Source of the DNA: Olsenella_K absiana
GTDB taxonomy: Bacteria; Actinomycetota; Coriobacteriia; Coriobacteriales; Atopobiaceae
DNA: 64,000 nucleotides
Assembly: GCF_036408855.1 (NCBI RefSeq)
Contig: NZ_JAZGJQ010000005.1
Coordinates: 1 to 64,000 of the forward strand
Reading direction: 5' to 3'
Shown here: positions 15,673 to 25,300 of the stretch, in pieces
Numbering within the stretch: position 1 is the stretch's first letter
Layout: each line of letters opens with the position of its first letter
Position numbers and translations under genes: made by a program
The notes under the pieces: model-generated
Databases searched by the model: none
Seen by the model: only the letters and a program-made list of their open reading frames with translations
Told to the model about the DNA's origin: nothing

Positions 15673-16704
15673 CTACGACAGGGGCCTATAGCAGAATAGC
15701 GCGTCGAGCACCACGATGTACCACGGCCGCTCCGTCGGCTCCTCGGGCTTGGGGTTCGTGGGGTCCGAGCCCTGGTTAGCGTCGTTTGGCGCCGACGGGG
15801 ACGTGGCGGTGCTCTCCCCCTCGAAGGCATAGCCCTGCCTGCGGGCCTCGTCCTCCACGCCCTCGCGGGTCTGAAGGCGTTCAATGTCCTTGCCCAGGGC
15901 GTCGTTGTCGGCCGTGACGGAGGCGTAGCTCTCTGCGAGCTCGCCGGAGCGGCGCCAGGCCACGTAGTAGTCGCCGAGCGGGCCCCACACGGCGGCGACG
16001 AGGGCGAGGGCGACGGCGAGGACGACCAGGCCGCGGACGTGTCTTCGGGCGAAGTCCGCGCAGGTAGCAGGCGCGGAACGCACGATCTCGGCGAGCGGGC
16101 GCCTGGGGCGGGCCGCCTCGGCGCGACGGCGCTCCCGGACCTCCTCGCCATCGCCCGGACCGTCCGCGCCGGACTGCCCGCCGTCGCCGCGGGCGTCCGC
16201 CCCGCGGGCGATGGACCTGGCCGCAGCCCTCTCCCGACGGCGGCGTGGCCTGCCCTCAGCAGGCGCCCCTGCGCTGCGCTCGGCCCCGTCTTGGGTGCCG
16301 GGGCCCTCGGGCTTGCCAACCTCGGTCGCCGGCCCGGCGTCCGCGGTCCTCTCGGCGCCGGCGGCTTCCGCGGCCCTCTCGACCTTCTCGGCCTTCTCGG
16401 CGATCGGCGACCCCTCCGCGCCGGTGTCGGGGACGCCCTGGCGCCCGTCCGCGGGCGCGCCCTGGCGCCTCGGCGCGGGCTTCGCCTTCCTCGGCAGGTG
16501 CGGCAGCGAGAAGGCCCTGCTCCCCGCCCTCGGCGCGGAGCCGGTGGGGTCGGCGACCCTGCCGTCCTCCCCGATGCGCGGCAGCCGGGTCGTCACGTCC
16601 GCCGAGTCGTCGCGCCGGCCGGTGGGCGTGGCCCCTCGGCCCACGCGCTTGTGCGGCTTGGGCTGGGCCCCCTTGGTGGGGGCTGTCTCTCTGGGTGAGT
16701 TCAT
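15673..16704 (-). CDS. DivIC/FtsB-like septum protein with long disordered N-terminus
   Basis: 343 residues. The last third has the septum-formation-initiator layout: one membrane helix (LVVLAVALALVAAVWGPL, near residue 240-260), then a short coiled coil (YYVAWRRSGELAESYASVTADNDALGKDIERLQTREGVEDEARRQGYAFEGE). This matches FtsB/DivIC proteins that bind the FtsL/FtsQ divisome complex outside the membrane. The first roughly 230 residues are low complexity, rich in Ala, Arg, Glu, Gly and Pro, and presumably cytoplasmic and disordered; most homologs are 100-200 residues in total. ATG 16704 was preferred over a TTG at 16758, although its ribosome site is weak. The C-terminus is Pro/Thr/Ser-rich. 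Confidence 0.75.
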   Translation of the reverse strand: MNSPRETAPTKGAQPKPHKRVGRGATPTGRRDDSADVTTRLPRIGEDGRVADPTGSAPRAGSRAFSLPHLPRKAKPAPRRQGAPADGRQGVPDTGAEGSPIAEKAEKVERAAEAAGAERTADAGPATEVGKPEGPGTQDGAERSAGAPAEGRPRRRRERAAARSIARGADARGDGGQSGADGPGDGEEVRERRRAEAARPRRPLAEIVRSAPATCADFARRHVRGLVVLAVALALVAAVWGPLGDYYVAWRRSGELAESYASVTADNDALGKDIERLQTREGVEDEARRQGYAFEGESTATSPSAPNDANQGSDPTNPKPEEPTERPWYIVVLDALFCYRPLS

Positions 16705-16804
16705 GTGCGCTTCGTTTCTGCCTGGCCTGCCGGCGCATCCGCCGTCGTCGATAGGCAACCCATTATGACAGACGGCCGCAGGCGCGCGCGAAGCCCCACA
16801 GGAG

Positions 16805-17725
16805 CTACGCGCGGCGCTCCTCGGCCTTGACCGCGTCCCAGAGCTCGTTCAGGCGGGCGCACGGGAGCGCCTCGAGGTCCTCGCCGGCCTCGCGCGCGAG
16901 TTCCTCCATCCTGGCCCAGCGGCGGCGAAACTTGCGGTTGGAGCGCTCGAGCGCCTCCTCGGCGTCGAAGTGCTGCATGCGAGCGACGTTGACCAGCGCG
17001 AACAGAAGGTCGCCGAACTCCTCGGACGCCTCCTCGCTGCCCGGCTCCTCGGCCTCGAACTCCGCGCGCTCCTCGGCCACCTTGTCCCAGACGCCCGAGA
17101 CGTCCGGCCAGTCGAAGCCCGCCTTCGCGGCCCGCTTCGAGATCTTCTGGGCCTGCATGAGCGCCGGCAGCGACCGCGGTATGGAGTCGAGAAGCCCGCG
17201 CGGCCCGCCGCCCTCCCCCGCGGCAGCGCGCTCGGCCCTCTTGACCTCGTCCCAGATGCCCTCGACCTCGCCCGCGGTGCCCGCCGCGGGCGCAGCGTCC
17301 GCGGGTGCGGGCCCGAAGACGTGGGGGTGGCGGCGGATGAGCTTCTCGTCGAGGCCGCGGCAGACGTCGTCGACGTCGAAGGAGCCCTCGTCGTCGGCGA
17401 TCTGCGCCTGCAGCAGGATCTGCTCGAGAAGGTCGCCGAGCTCCTCGCACAGATGCGCGTCGTCGCCCTCGGCGATGGCGTCCATGGCCTCGTAGGCCTC
17501 GCCGATGAGGTCGCGCGCGATGGACTCGTGGGTCTGCGCCCTGTCCCAGGGGCAGCCGTCGGGCTGGCGCAGCCGCCAGACCATGCGGACGACGCGCTCG
17601 AACTGCTCGTGGCGGCCGGGCGCGCCGGTGCGGGCGAGGGTCTGCCGGTCGATCCCCTCCGCCCGGAGCCCCATCGCCGTCGCCTCGGCGCCCGCGTCCT
17701 TCTCTACCTCGTCGTCTACCGCCAT
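16805..17725 (-). CDS. mazG: Nucleoside triphosphate pyrophosphohydrolase MazG
   Basis: 306-residue two-domain all-alpha NTP pyrophosphohydrolase. Domain one reads WRLRQPDGCPWDRAQTHESIARDLIGEAYEAMDAIAEGDDAHLCEELGDLLEQILLQAQI, the MazG hallmark, followed by RRHPHVFG. Domain two has KVAEERAEFEAEE, then EEFGDLLFALVNVARMQHFDAEEALERSNRKFRRR. In domain one the first Glu of the EExxE metal motif is Gly (IGEAYE); the second domain keeps its acidic set. ATG 17725 begins the acidic leader MAVDDEVEKD. It follows the Gfo/Idh gene by 35 bases. Confidence 0.92.
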   Translation of the reverse strand: MAVDDEVEKDAGAEATAMGLRAEGIDRQTLARTGAPGRHEQFERVVRMVWRLRQPDGCPWDRAQTHESIARDLIGEAYEAMDAIAEGDDAHLCEELGDLLEQILLQAQIADDEGSFDVDDVCRGLDEKLIRRHPHVFGPAPADAAPAAGTAGEVEGIWDEVKRAERAAAGEGGGPRGLLDSIPRSLPALMQAQKISKRAAKAGFDWPDVSGVWDKVAEERAEFEAEEPGSEEASEEFGDLLFALVNVARMQHFDAEEALERSNRKFRRRWARMEELAREAGEDLEALPCARLNELWDAVKAEERRA

Positions 17726-17760
17726 GCCAGCCTCCAAGGGTCCGCCTTCCGCTGCTCCGC

Positions 17761-18783
17761 CTAGCGGTCCTGTTGCTCCTCCGGGTAGGAGAAGCCCCAG
17801 TCGCGCCTCAGCCTCGTCATGAGCGCCATGACGTCGGCGGAGGTCTCGATCTGGGCCGCCGCCTCCTCGTCTCCCGCCACCGCGGCCTCGAGGTCGTCCG
17901 TCACGTAGCCGAGGGCGCGCTCGCGCTCGCCGGCGTGGACCTCCTCCACGCGGCCGTCCGCGGTCCAGACGACCTTCGCCGCGTCCGCGCGCGGGTACTC
18001 CATGACCTCGAGGTAGGCGGCGTCGGCGCTGACCATGGCCCGCTTCGGCTGTTTGGAGTGCAGGGTGAGCGAGAGGACCACCATCTGGCCCTCCGGGTTG
18101 CGCATGAGGATGCCGTCCGTCTCGTCCACGCCGGTCGGCGCCGGGTTCATGAGGCTCGCGAGCTCGGTGGGGCAGCTCTCGAGGAAGAGGCGCGCGAGCG
18201 TGATGGAGTAGACGCCGATGTCGAGCAGGGCGCCGCCCGCGAGGTTGGGGTTGAAGAAGCGGTTGCGCATGTCGTAGTCCTTGTAGGACCCGAAGTTCTC
18301 CTGCACGAGGTTGACGCGGCCGAAGTCGCCGGCCTGCGCACGGCGGCGGAGCTCCTTGTAGAGGGGCATGTGCAGGACCGTGCAGGCGTCCATCAGCTGC
18401 ACGCCGCTCTTGGCGGCGAGCTCCCGGGCGCAGGCGAGCTCGTCGGAGTTGAGCGTGATGGACTTCTCGCACAGGACGTGCTTGCCGGCGGCGAGCGCCT
18501 GGCGCAGGTAGGTGATGTGCGTGTTGTGCGGAGTCGTGAGGTAGATCGCATCCACGTCGGGCGAGGCTATCAGCTCGTCGATCGTGTCGTAGACGCGGCG
18601 CACGCCGTAGCGCTCGCCGAAGGCCTGCGCCTTCTCGTGCGTGCGGTTGGCGACGCCGTCGAGGGCGCGCCCCTCGCGCGCGAGCGTCTGCGCCATCTCG
18701 TTGGCGATGACGCCGCAGCCGATCACGCCCCAGCGCAGGTGCGGCGCCCGCGCGCCGGCCTCGGACCCAGGTGCTCCTGCCAT
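17761..18783 (-). CDS. Gfo/Idh/MocA-family oxidoreductase
   Basis: 340-residue NAD(P)-dependent dehydrogenase. The N-terminal Rossmann fold shows RWGVIGCGVIANEMAQTLA, then DAIYLTTPHNTHITYLRQALAAGKHVLCEKSITLN, where EKS stands for the usual EKP motif. The catalytic region has MDACTVLHMPLYKELRRRAQAGDFGRVNLVQENFG. Relatives act on sugars, inositols or dihydrodiols; the substrate cannot be read here. ATG 18783 has AAGGAGG upstream. It sits between mfd and mazG on the same strand, an arrangement that gives no pathway clue. Confidence 0.9.
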   Translation of the reverse strand: MAGAPGSEAGARAPHLRWGVIGCGVIANEMAQTLAREGRALDGVANRTHEKAQAFGERYGVRRVYDTIDELIASPDVDAIYLTTPHNTHITYLRQALAAGKHVLCEKSITLNSDELACARELAAKSGVQLMDACTVLHMPLYKELRRRAQAGDFGRVNLVQENFGSYKDYDMRNRFFNPNLAGGALLDIGVYSITLARLFLESCPTELASLMNPAPTGVDETDGILMRNPEGQMVVLSLTLHSKQPKRAMVSADAAYLEVMEYPRADAAKVVWTADGRVEEVHAGERERALGYVTDDLEAAVAGDEEAAAQIETSADVMALMTRLRRDWGFSYPEEQQDR

Positions 18784-18873
18784 GCTCCTGCCTCCTTCGT
18801 CGCGATGCCGGCTCACCGGCACGTACGCGCGGGCGGCCGGACCCGTCCTTCTCCCCGTCGCCGCCCGTGCGCC

Positions 18874-21800
18874 CTACTCGTCCTCGTCGTCCCCGCCGAC
18901 CTCCTCGAGCACGGCGAGGGCGCAGATGACCGGCCCCTCCTTGCCCGCGCTGAAGGGGTAGGCGAGCTTCTTGGTCTTGGGGTACACGATAGCGCGCCTC
19001 TGCTTGAGCTTGCGCGCGACGTCGCGCGGGACCTCGATCCCCTGGTACACGAGCCTGCCGCCGGTGAGCGAGACCGAGGTCACGCCCAGCCGGCCGCCGC
19101 GGATGCGGATGCGTGCGCGGTCGAGCAGGTTGCGGCCGGCCTCGGGCAGCGCGCCCCAGGAGTCCTCGAGGTCGCGCTGGAGGGCGTCGACGTCGGAGAG
19201 CTCCGTCGCCGCCGCGATCCTGCGGTAGGCGAGCACGCGCTTGTCGACCTCGGGCAGATACTCCTCGGCGAGGTAGAAGTCCGCGGGGAGGTTGATCGTG
19301 ACCTCGGGCTGCTCCACGTCGCCCACCTCTCCGCGGGCCTCGGCGACGGCCTGGCCGAGCATCTGCGTGAAGAGGTCGAAGCCGACGCTCGAGAGGTTGC
19401 CGTGCTGCTCGGCGCCCACGAGCGAGCCCGCACCGCGGATCTCGAGGTCGCGCATGGCAATGCGCATGCCGCTGCCAAGCTCCTGGTACTCGTTGATGGC
19501 CGTCAGGCGCTCGGTGGCCTCCGGGGTGAGCGTGATCTCGCCGGGGAACATGAAGTAGGCGTACGCCTGCGTGCGCCCGCGGCCCACGCGACCCTTGAGC
19601 TGGTAGAGCTGCGCCAGGCCGAGGCGCTGCGAGTCCTCGATGATCAAGGTGTTGGTGTGCGGGTTGTCGATGCCGCTCTCGATGATGGTGGTCGCCACGA
19701 GGACGTCGACCTCGTGCTCCTCGAAGGCCATCATGACCTCCTCCACCTGGGAGGGGCTCATCTGGCCGTGCGCCACGCCCACGCGCGCCTCGGGGGCGGC
19801 CTCGCGCACGCGCTCGACCGCGTCCTCGATGGTGTTGACGCGGTTGCTCACGTAGTAGACCTGGCCCTTGCGGGCGAGCTCGTTGCGGATGGCGGCCGAG
19901 ACCACGTCCTGGTTGTACTCCCCCACCACGACCTTCACGGGGAGCCTGCCGGGGGGCGGCGTCATGATCAGGCTCATGTCCCGCACGCCGCTCATGGCCA
20001 TCTGCATGGTGCGCGGGATGGGGGTGGCCGACATGGTCAGCACGTCGACCTGCTCGCGCATGTTCTTGAGCTGCTCCTTGTGCTGGACGCCGAAGCGCTG
20101 CTCCTCGTCGATGATCACGAGGCCCAGGTCGTGGGGGTTCACGTCGGCGGAGAGCAGGCGGTGGGTGCCGATGAGGACGGCCACCTCGCCCTTCGCGAAG
20201 CCCTCGAGCGCGGCGCGCTGCTGGCCGGGCGTGGCGAAGCGCGAGAGCACCGCGACCTTGAGGTCGAACGGGGCGAAGCGGTCGAAGAAGGTCTCGTAGT
20301 GCTGCTCGGCCAGAATCGTGGTCGGGCAGAGCACCATGACCTGCCGCCCGTCCTGGCAGCACTTGAAGGCGGCACGCAGGGCGACCTCGGTCTTGCCGAA
20401 GCCGACGTCGCCGCAGAGCAGCCGGTCCATGGGCTTGGGGCGCTCCATGTCCTCCTTGATGTCGGCGAGGGCGCCCGCCTGGTCCGGCGTGAGGTCGTAG
20501 GGGAAGCTCGCCTCCATGTCCAGCTGCGCCGGCGTGTCCGGCGAGAAGGCGAAGCCCTGCACGGTGCTGCGCCTGGTGTAGAGGTCCACGAGGTCGAAGG
20601 CCAGCTTCTTGGCGCTCTTGCGCGCCCGCGAGGTCGCACGGCTCCAGTCGGCCGTGTTGAGGCGGGTGAGCCTGGGACTCGAGCCGTCGGGGCCCACGTA
20701 GCGCGTGATACGGTCTACCTGCTCGAGGGGGACGAAGAGCTTGTCGCCGTCGGCGTACTCCAGCAGGAAGTAGTCGCGCTCGCGCCCGCCCACCTCCTGG
20801 CGCACGATGTCCGAGAAGAGCGCGATGCCGTGCGTCGCGTGGACGACGTAGTCCCCCGGCTTGAAGGGGAAGGTCACGCTCGTGGGGTCGACCTTGCGGA
20901 CGCGGTGGTGGCGCTTGGCCATGCGCGCGGTGAGGTCCGAGACGGACAGCACCCCCAGGTGCGCCGTGGGGACGACGACGCCTGCGGGCACCGGCGCGTC
21001 GAAGAAGGTGACCTCGCCCTTGGGGAGGGGCGCGGGCGTGCGCGCCGCCTCGCTGCCGAGCGGGTCGCGGTTCTCGGGGTCGCCCGCGAGCGACTCGGAG
21101 TAGGGGATGCCCTCGTCGGTCAGGGTGAGCTCGAGGGCCTCGCGCGCGCCGCGGTCGGGCACGGCGAAGGCCACGGCCGCCCCGTCCGCCAAGAGCCCGC
21201 GCAGGCGCGCGAGGAGCTTGGTGTCCGAGCCGGCGATGTCGGGCTGCTTGACGCGCATCTCCGCCGTGACGGTGCCGCCGGCGCGCAGGATGCTCTGGAG
21301 CGAGAGGCGCTGCTGCCTGCCGAAGTCGAGCTGCTGGGGCGGGGTGTAGAGGCCCTTGGGGTCCACGCGCGCCTTGTTGCAGGCCGAGACGATGTCGTCG
21401 TAGGCGTGCACGCAGTCGTCGAAGAGGGCGCGCGGCTCGGCGACCACCACGAGGGCGTCGGGCGCCACGAACTCGAGGGGCGAGGAGGTCTTGCCGTAGA
21501 GGGCGGGCAGGTAGCGGTCGACGGTCGGCGAGGAGGAGCGCTGCCGGATGAGCTCGAGGTCGGCCGCGACGGAGGTGCTCTCCTGCGCGGCGTTGAAGAG
21601 GGCGCGCTCCGCGAGCGCCACGGTCTTGTCCGTGAGGGCGAGCTCGCGGCAGGGGCCCACGGTGACGCTCGAGAGCTCGCCGATGGTCTGGCCGGTCGAG
21701 GCCACCATGCGCCTCACGCGGTCGATCTCGTCGCCGAAGAACTCGATCCTGACCGGCGAGGGTGCCTGCGCCGGGAAGACGTCGACCGCGTCGCCGTGCA

Positions 21801-22326
21801 CGTGGAAGCCCCCGGGCTCGTCGGCCGAGCCCGCGTCGACGTAGCCCATGCCCACGAGCAGGCGCGGGACGTCCTCGAAGTCGACCTGGTCGCCTACGGA
21901 GAAGGTGCTCGAGGCGAAGTAGCCCGAGCCCTTGGGGGGCACGCGCCTGAGGAGCGAGCGCGCGCTCGCCACCACCACGCACCTCTCGCCGGCGGCGAGG
22001 CGCTCGACGGCACGGCAGCGCGCGCCGATGACGGCGTCGTCGACGGGCTTGTCGGACCACGGCCAGTCCTTGCGCTCGGGGTATCGCTGGACGGCCTCGA
22101 TGCCGAGCCAGGCGGCGAGGTGGCGAGCCACGCGGTCGGCCGTCTCCTCCCCCGGCACCACGAGCAGGCAGGGCCTGGGGTCGTGCGCCCAGAGGGCGGC
22201 CACCACGAGGGGGCGGGCGCTCTGGGCGACGGCCAGGGAGGCGTCGTTGCCCTCGTGGAGCTCGTGCAGGAGGGGCAGGAGCTCGGGGGCCGTGAGAAGC
22301 TGCTGCGATACGCGGTCGATGAACAA
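18874..22326 (-). CDS. mfd: Transcription-repair coupling factor
   Basis: 1150-residue ATP-dependent translocase that removes RNA polymerase stalled at DNA lesions and recruits UvrA. The N-terminal UvrB-like part contains VRIEFFGDEIDRVRRM. The RNA polymerase-interacting domain has FKPGDYVVHATHGIALFSDI. RecG-like helicase motifs follow: LLCGDVGFGKTEVALRAAF (Walker A), LVIIDEEQRFGVQHKE (DEEQ), MSATPIPRTMQMA, and GRVGRGRTQAYAYF (TRG). The C-terminal domain precedes an acidic end. Length is normal for the family. It starts only ten bases after the GH13-GH77 fusion gene and probably shares its transcript in part. Confidence 0.97.
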   Translation of the reverse strand: MFIDRVSQQLLTAPELLPLLHELHEGNDASLAVAQSARPLVVAALWAHDPRPCLLVVPGEETADRVARHLAAWLGIEAVQRYPERKDWPWSDKPVDDAVIGARCRAVERLAAGERCVVVASARSLLRRVPPKGSGYFASSTFSVGDQVDFEDVPRLLVGMGYVDAGSADEPGGFHVHGDAVDVFPAQAPSPVRIEFFGDEIDRVRRMVASTGQTIGELSSVTVGPCRELALTDKTVALAERALFNAAQESTSVAADLELIRQRSSSPTVDRYLPALYGKTSSPLEFVAPDALVVVAEPRALFDDCVHAYDDIVSACNKARVDPKGLYTPPQQLDFGRQQRLSLQSILRAGGTVTAEMRVKQPDIAGSDTKLLARLRGLLADGAAVAFAVPDRGAREALELTLTDEGIPYSESLAGDPENRDPLGSEAARTPAPLPKGEVTFFDAPVPAGVVVPTAHLGVLSVSDLTARMAKRHHRVRKVDPTSVTFPFKPGDYVVHATHGIALFSDIVRQEVGGRERDYFLLEYADGDKLFVPLEQVDRITRYVGPDGSSPRLTRLNTADWSRATSRARKSAKKLAFDLVDLYTRRSTVQGFAFSPDTPAQLDMEASFPYDLTPDQAGALADIKEDMERPKPMDRLLCGDVGFGKTEVALRAAFKCCQDGRQVMVLCPTTILAEQHYETFFDRFAPFDLKVAVLSRFATPGQQRAALEGFAKGEVAVLIGTHRLLSADVNPHDLGLVIIDEEQRFGVQHKEQLKNMREQVDVLTMSATPIPRTMQMAMSGVRDMSLIMTPPPGRLPVKVVVGEYNQDVVSAAIRNELARKGQVYYVSNRVNTIEDAVERVREAAPEARVGVAHGQMSPSQVEEVMMAFEEHEVDVLVATTIIESGIDNPHTNTLIIEDSQRLGLAQLYQLKGRVGRGRTQAYAYFMFPGEITLTPEATERLTAINEYQELGSGMRIAMRDLEIRGAGSLVGAEQHGNLSSVGFDLFTQMLGQAVAEARGEVGDVEQPEVTINLPADFYLAEEYLPEVDKRVLAYRRIAAATELSDVDALQRDLEDSWGALPEAGRNLLDRARIRIRGGRLGVTSVSLTGGRLVYQGIEVPRDVARKLKQRRAIVYPKTKKLAYPFSAGKEGPVICALAVLEEVGGDDEDE

Positions 22327-22336
22327 GTCTTTCTCC

Positions 22337-25300
22337 CTAGCGACGGTTGTGCAGGCGGTCGGAGTCGCGGGCGAGCTCGGCGAGGAAGGTGCGGCTCGCC
22401 TCGACGGCGCCCTCGTCGGCCTGCCAGCTCCAGTTGCGCTCGGCGACGCCCGGCACGTTCATGCGCGCCGAGTCATCCAGGGCGAGCACGTCCTGCAGCG
22501 GCACCATGACCACGTCCGCGGGGCTCGCGAGGCACTTGCGCATCAGGTCGAAGTAGATGCGCTCGGGGTTCTCGCTCCCATAGCGCGACTTGACCCAGCC
22601 CAGCAGGGTCTGCGTGTCGTGGGTCGAGGTGTAGACCACCTTGTCCGGCGCGGGCTGGTAGCCCTGCTCGGGGTCGCCGTCGGAGAACAGCACGACGTCC
22701 ATGCCGGGGAAGCCCGTGCTCGAGACCAAGAGGCGCACGGCCGGCGTCACGGTGCCGAGGTCCTCGCCGATGAACGGCAGCGGTCCCAGCTCCCTGCGGG
22801 CGACGTCGAAGAGGTCCTTGCCGGGTCCGAAGCGCCAGGCGCCCTCGGTGGCCTTGGCCCCCTCCGGGATGCAGTAGTAGCTCGAGAAGCCCAGGAAGTG
22901 GTCGAGGCGGACGTAGTCGTAGAGGTCCATCATGCGCCTGAAGCGCCTGACCCACCACTGGTAGCCGCCCCGCTCTAGGTCGGCCCAACGGTAGGTGGGG
23001 TTGCCCCAGAGCTGGCCGTCGGCGGCGAACTGGTCGGGCGGCGTGCCGGCGCGACCGGCCGCGTAGCCCTCGGGCGTGAGGTCGAAGGCGGAGCGCTCGG
23101 CCCACACGTCGGCGGAGTCGCCCGAGACGTACATGGGAATGTCGCCGATGATCTGGACGCCTCGGTCGTTGGCGTAGTTCTTGAGCCGGTGCCACTGGCA
23201 GTCGAAGACGTACTGGGTGCGGCGGTGCACCTCGAAGCTCGCGGCGAGCCTGGGGTCGCGGGAGAGCCTGGGCGAGTAGGACGCGAACTCCTTGGGCCAC
23301 CGCTGCCAGGGCACGTCCTCCCCCACCTCCTCCTTGATGGCGCAGAAGGTGGCGTAGGGCCTCAGCCAGTCCTCGTTCTCCTCGCAGAAGCGCGCGTAGC
23401 CGCGGTCGGAGTCGAGGTCGGCCACGAGCTCGTCGAGCCTGGTCTGGAACCCCTCGATCAGGAGGGGGTTGCCGGCGAAGGCAGAGAGGCCGGCGTAGGG
23501 CGAGCCGAACTGGTCGGTCGGGTTGACCGGCAGGACCTGCCAGTAGGTCTGGCCGCAGTCCGCGAGGAAGTCCACGAACCGCTCGGCGGGCGCGCCGAGC
23601 GTACCGGGCGCGCCCGCGTTGGGGACGCTCGTCACATGGCAGAGCACGCCCATGCCGCGCTCCATCGGCCTCTGCAGGCGAACGCGGTCGTGGTAGTAAA
23701 GCACCGAGGTGCCGAGCGGCCACAGGAAGACCTGGCAGGTGCGGCCGTCCCCCGCGACCTTGGGGGCCTTGCCCTGGACGATGTCGTCCACCTGGGCGCC
23801 GTACATGGGCACCTCGACCGTCGCCGAGTCCTTGAGGCTCGCGTTGGCGAGGACGCAGACGGTCGTGTCGCCGTCGGTGCGGGTGAAGCCGAAGACGCTC
23901 TCCGTGAGCGCGAACGGCCTGAAGTCGCCCGTCTCGAAGACCTTGAGGGTCTTGCGGACCGCAATGGCGTTGCGGTAGATGGCGAGGCAGTCCTTGTCCT
24001 CCCTCCCCCAGGGGAAGGGGGCACGGTTGTACGGGTCGGTGTAGCCCTCGAGACCCGCCTCGTCGCCGTAGTAGACGCAGGGCACGCCCGGCAGCGTCAT
24101 CTGCAGGAGGGCGGCCACCCACAGCCGGCTCACGGCGAGGCCGCGCTGCCCCGCGCTCATGCGGAAGTCGCGGCGCTGATCGTCGTTGAGGCTGTCGGCG
24201 TCGGGCGCGCCGAGCATGGTGAGGAGCCGCTCGCGGTCGTGGCTCCCGAGCAGGTTGAGCTCCTGGTAGAAGGCCTCCTCGGGGTAGTTCTCGCGCAGGG
24301 TCTCCAGGCTGTCGGCGAGCTGCTGGGCGCTGGCGCGCCCGCGCAGGTAGTCGAGGAGGGCGCCGCGCAGGGGGTAGTTCATGGTGCCGTCGAGCTCGGA
24401 GCCCTGCAGGTAGGCACGGAGCTTGCCGTAGCTCACCTTGTTGGTGGCGTCCTCCCAGACCTCGCCGATCACGACCGCGTCGTCCTTCTCGGCCAGCGCC
24501 GCGCGCTTGATGTCGGCGATGAAGTCGTCAGGCAGCTCGTCGGCGACGTCCAGGCGCCAGCCGCTCGCGCCGAGGCGCAGCCACTTGCGAACGACGCCGT
24601 TCTCGCCGCAGATGAACTCGCGGTAGCCCGGGTCCTCCTCGTTGACGTCGGGGAGGTCGTCGACGCCCCACCAGCTCACGTACTGGTCGCGCTCGTCGTC
24701 GGTGAAGTTGTACCAGCTCGCGTAGGGCGAGTCGGCGCTCTCGTAGGCGCCCTTCTCGGGGTAGTTGCCGTACTTGTTGAAGTAGCGCGAGTCGCAGCCG
24801 GTGTGGTTGAAGACGCCGTCGAGGATGATCGAGATGCCGTGGGCGCGCGCGTCCCGACACAGGCGGCGGAAGCTCTCCTCGTCGCCGAGCATGGGGTCGA
24901 TCCGCATGTAGTCGGCGGTGTCGTAGCGGTGGTTGCTCGCCGCCTCGAAGATCGGGTTGAGGTAGATGACCGTGACGCCGAGGCCCTCGAGGTAGCCGAG
25001 CTTCTCGCGGACGCCCTCGAGGGTGCCGCCGTAGAAGTCCCACACCCTGATGCGGCCGAACTCGTCCTTGCGGTAGCTCGGCGGGGTGTTCCAGTCCGCC
25101 ACGAGGTCGCGGCCGGGGCCGTTGCGCTTGGGACCGAGGGCGTCGCGCACGCGGCGCTCCCAGTCGGCGCCGCGATGGAAGCGGTCGGGGAAGATCTGGT
25201 AGACGATCCCGCGACGGTACCACTCGGGGACCACGTAGCGTGGGGTGTAGACCGTAATCTGGAACGAGGGGGGCTCCCCCATGGCGAAGGCGCCCTCGCC

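Noticed and set aside
17726..22060. Read-through frame upstream of mazG spanning mfd
   Set aside because: The frame stays open only because of GC bias. MazG similarity begins at the ATG at 17725; the part before it is Arg/Ala/Pro-rich shadow sequence.
17773..22509. A 4.7-kb open frame on the plus strand opposite mfd and its neighbours
   Set aside because: It is antisense to Mfd, the Gfo/Idh protein and part of the GH13-GH77 gene. Its translation is rich in Glu, Val, Ala, Arg, Gly and His in the way typical of high-GC shadows, with no family motif.
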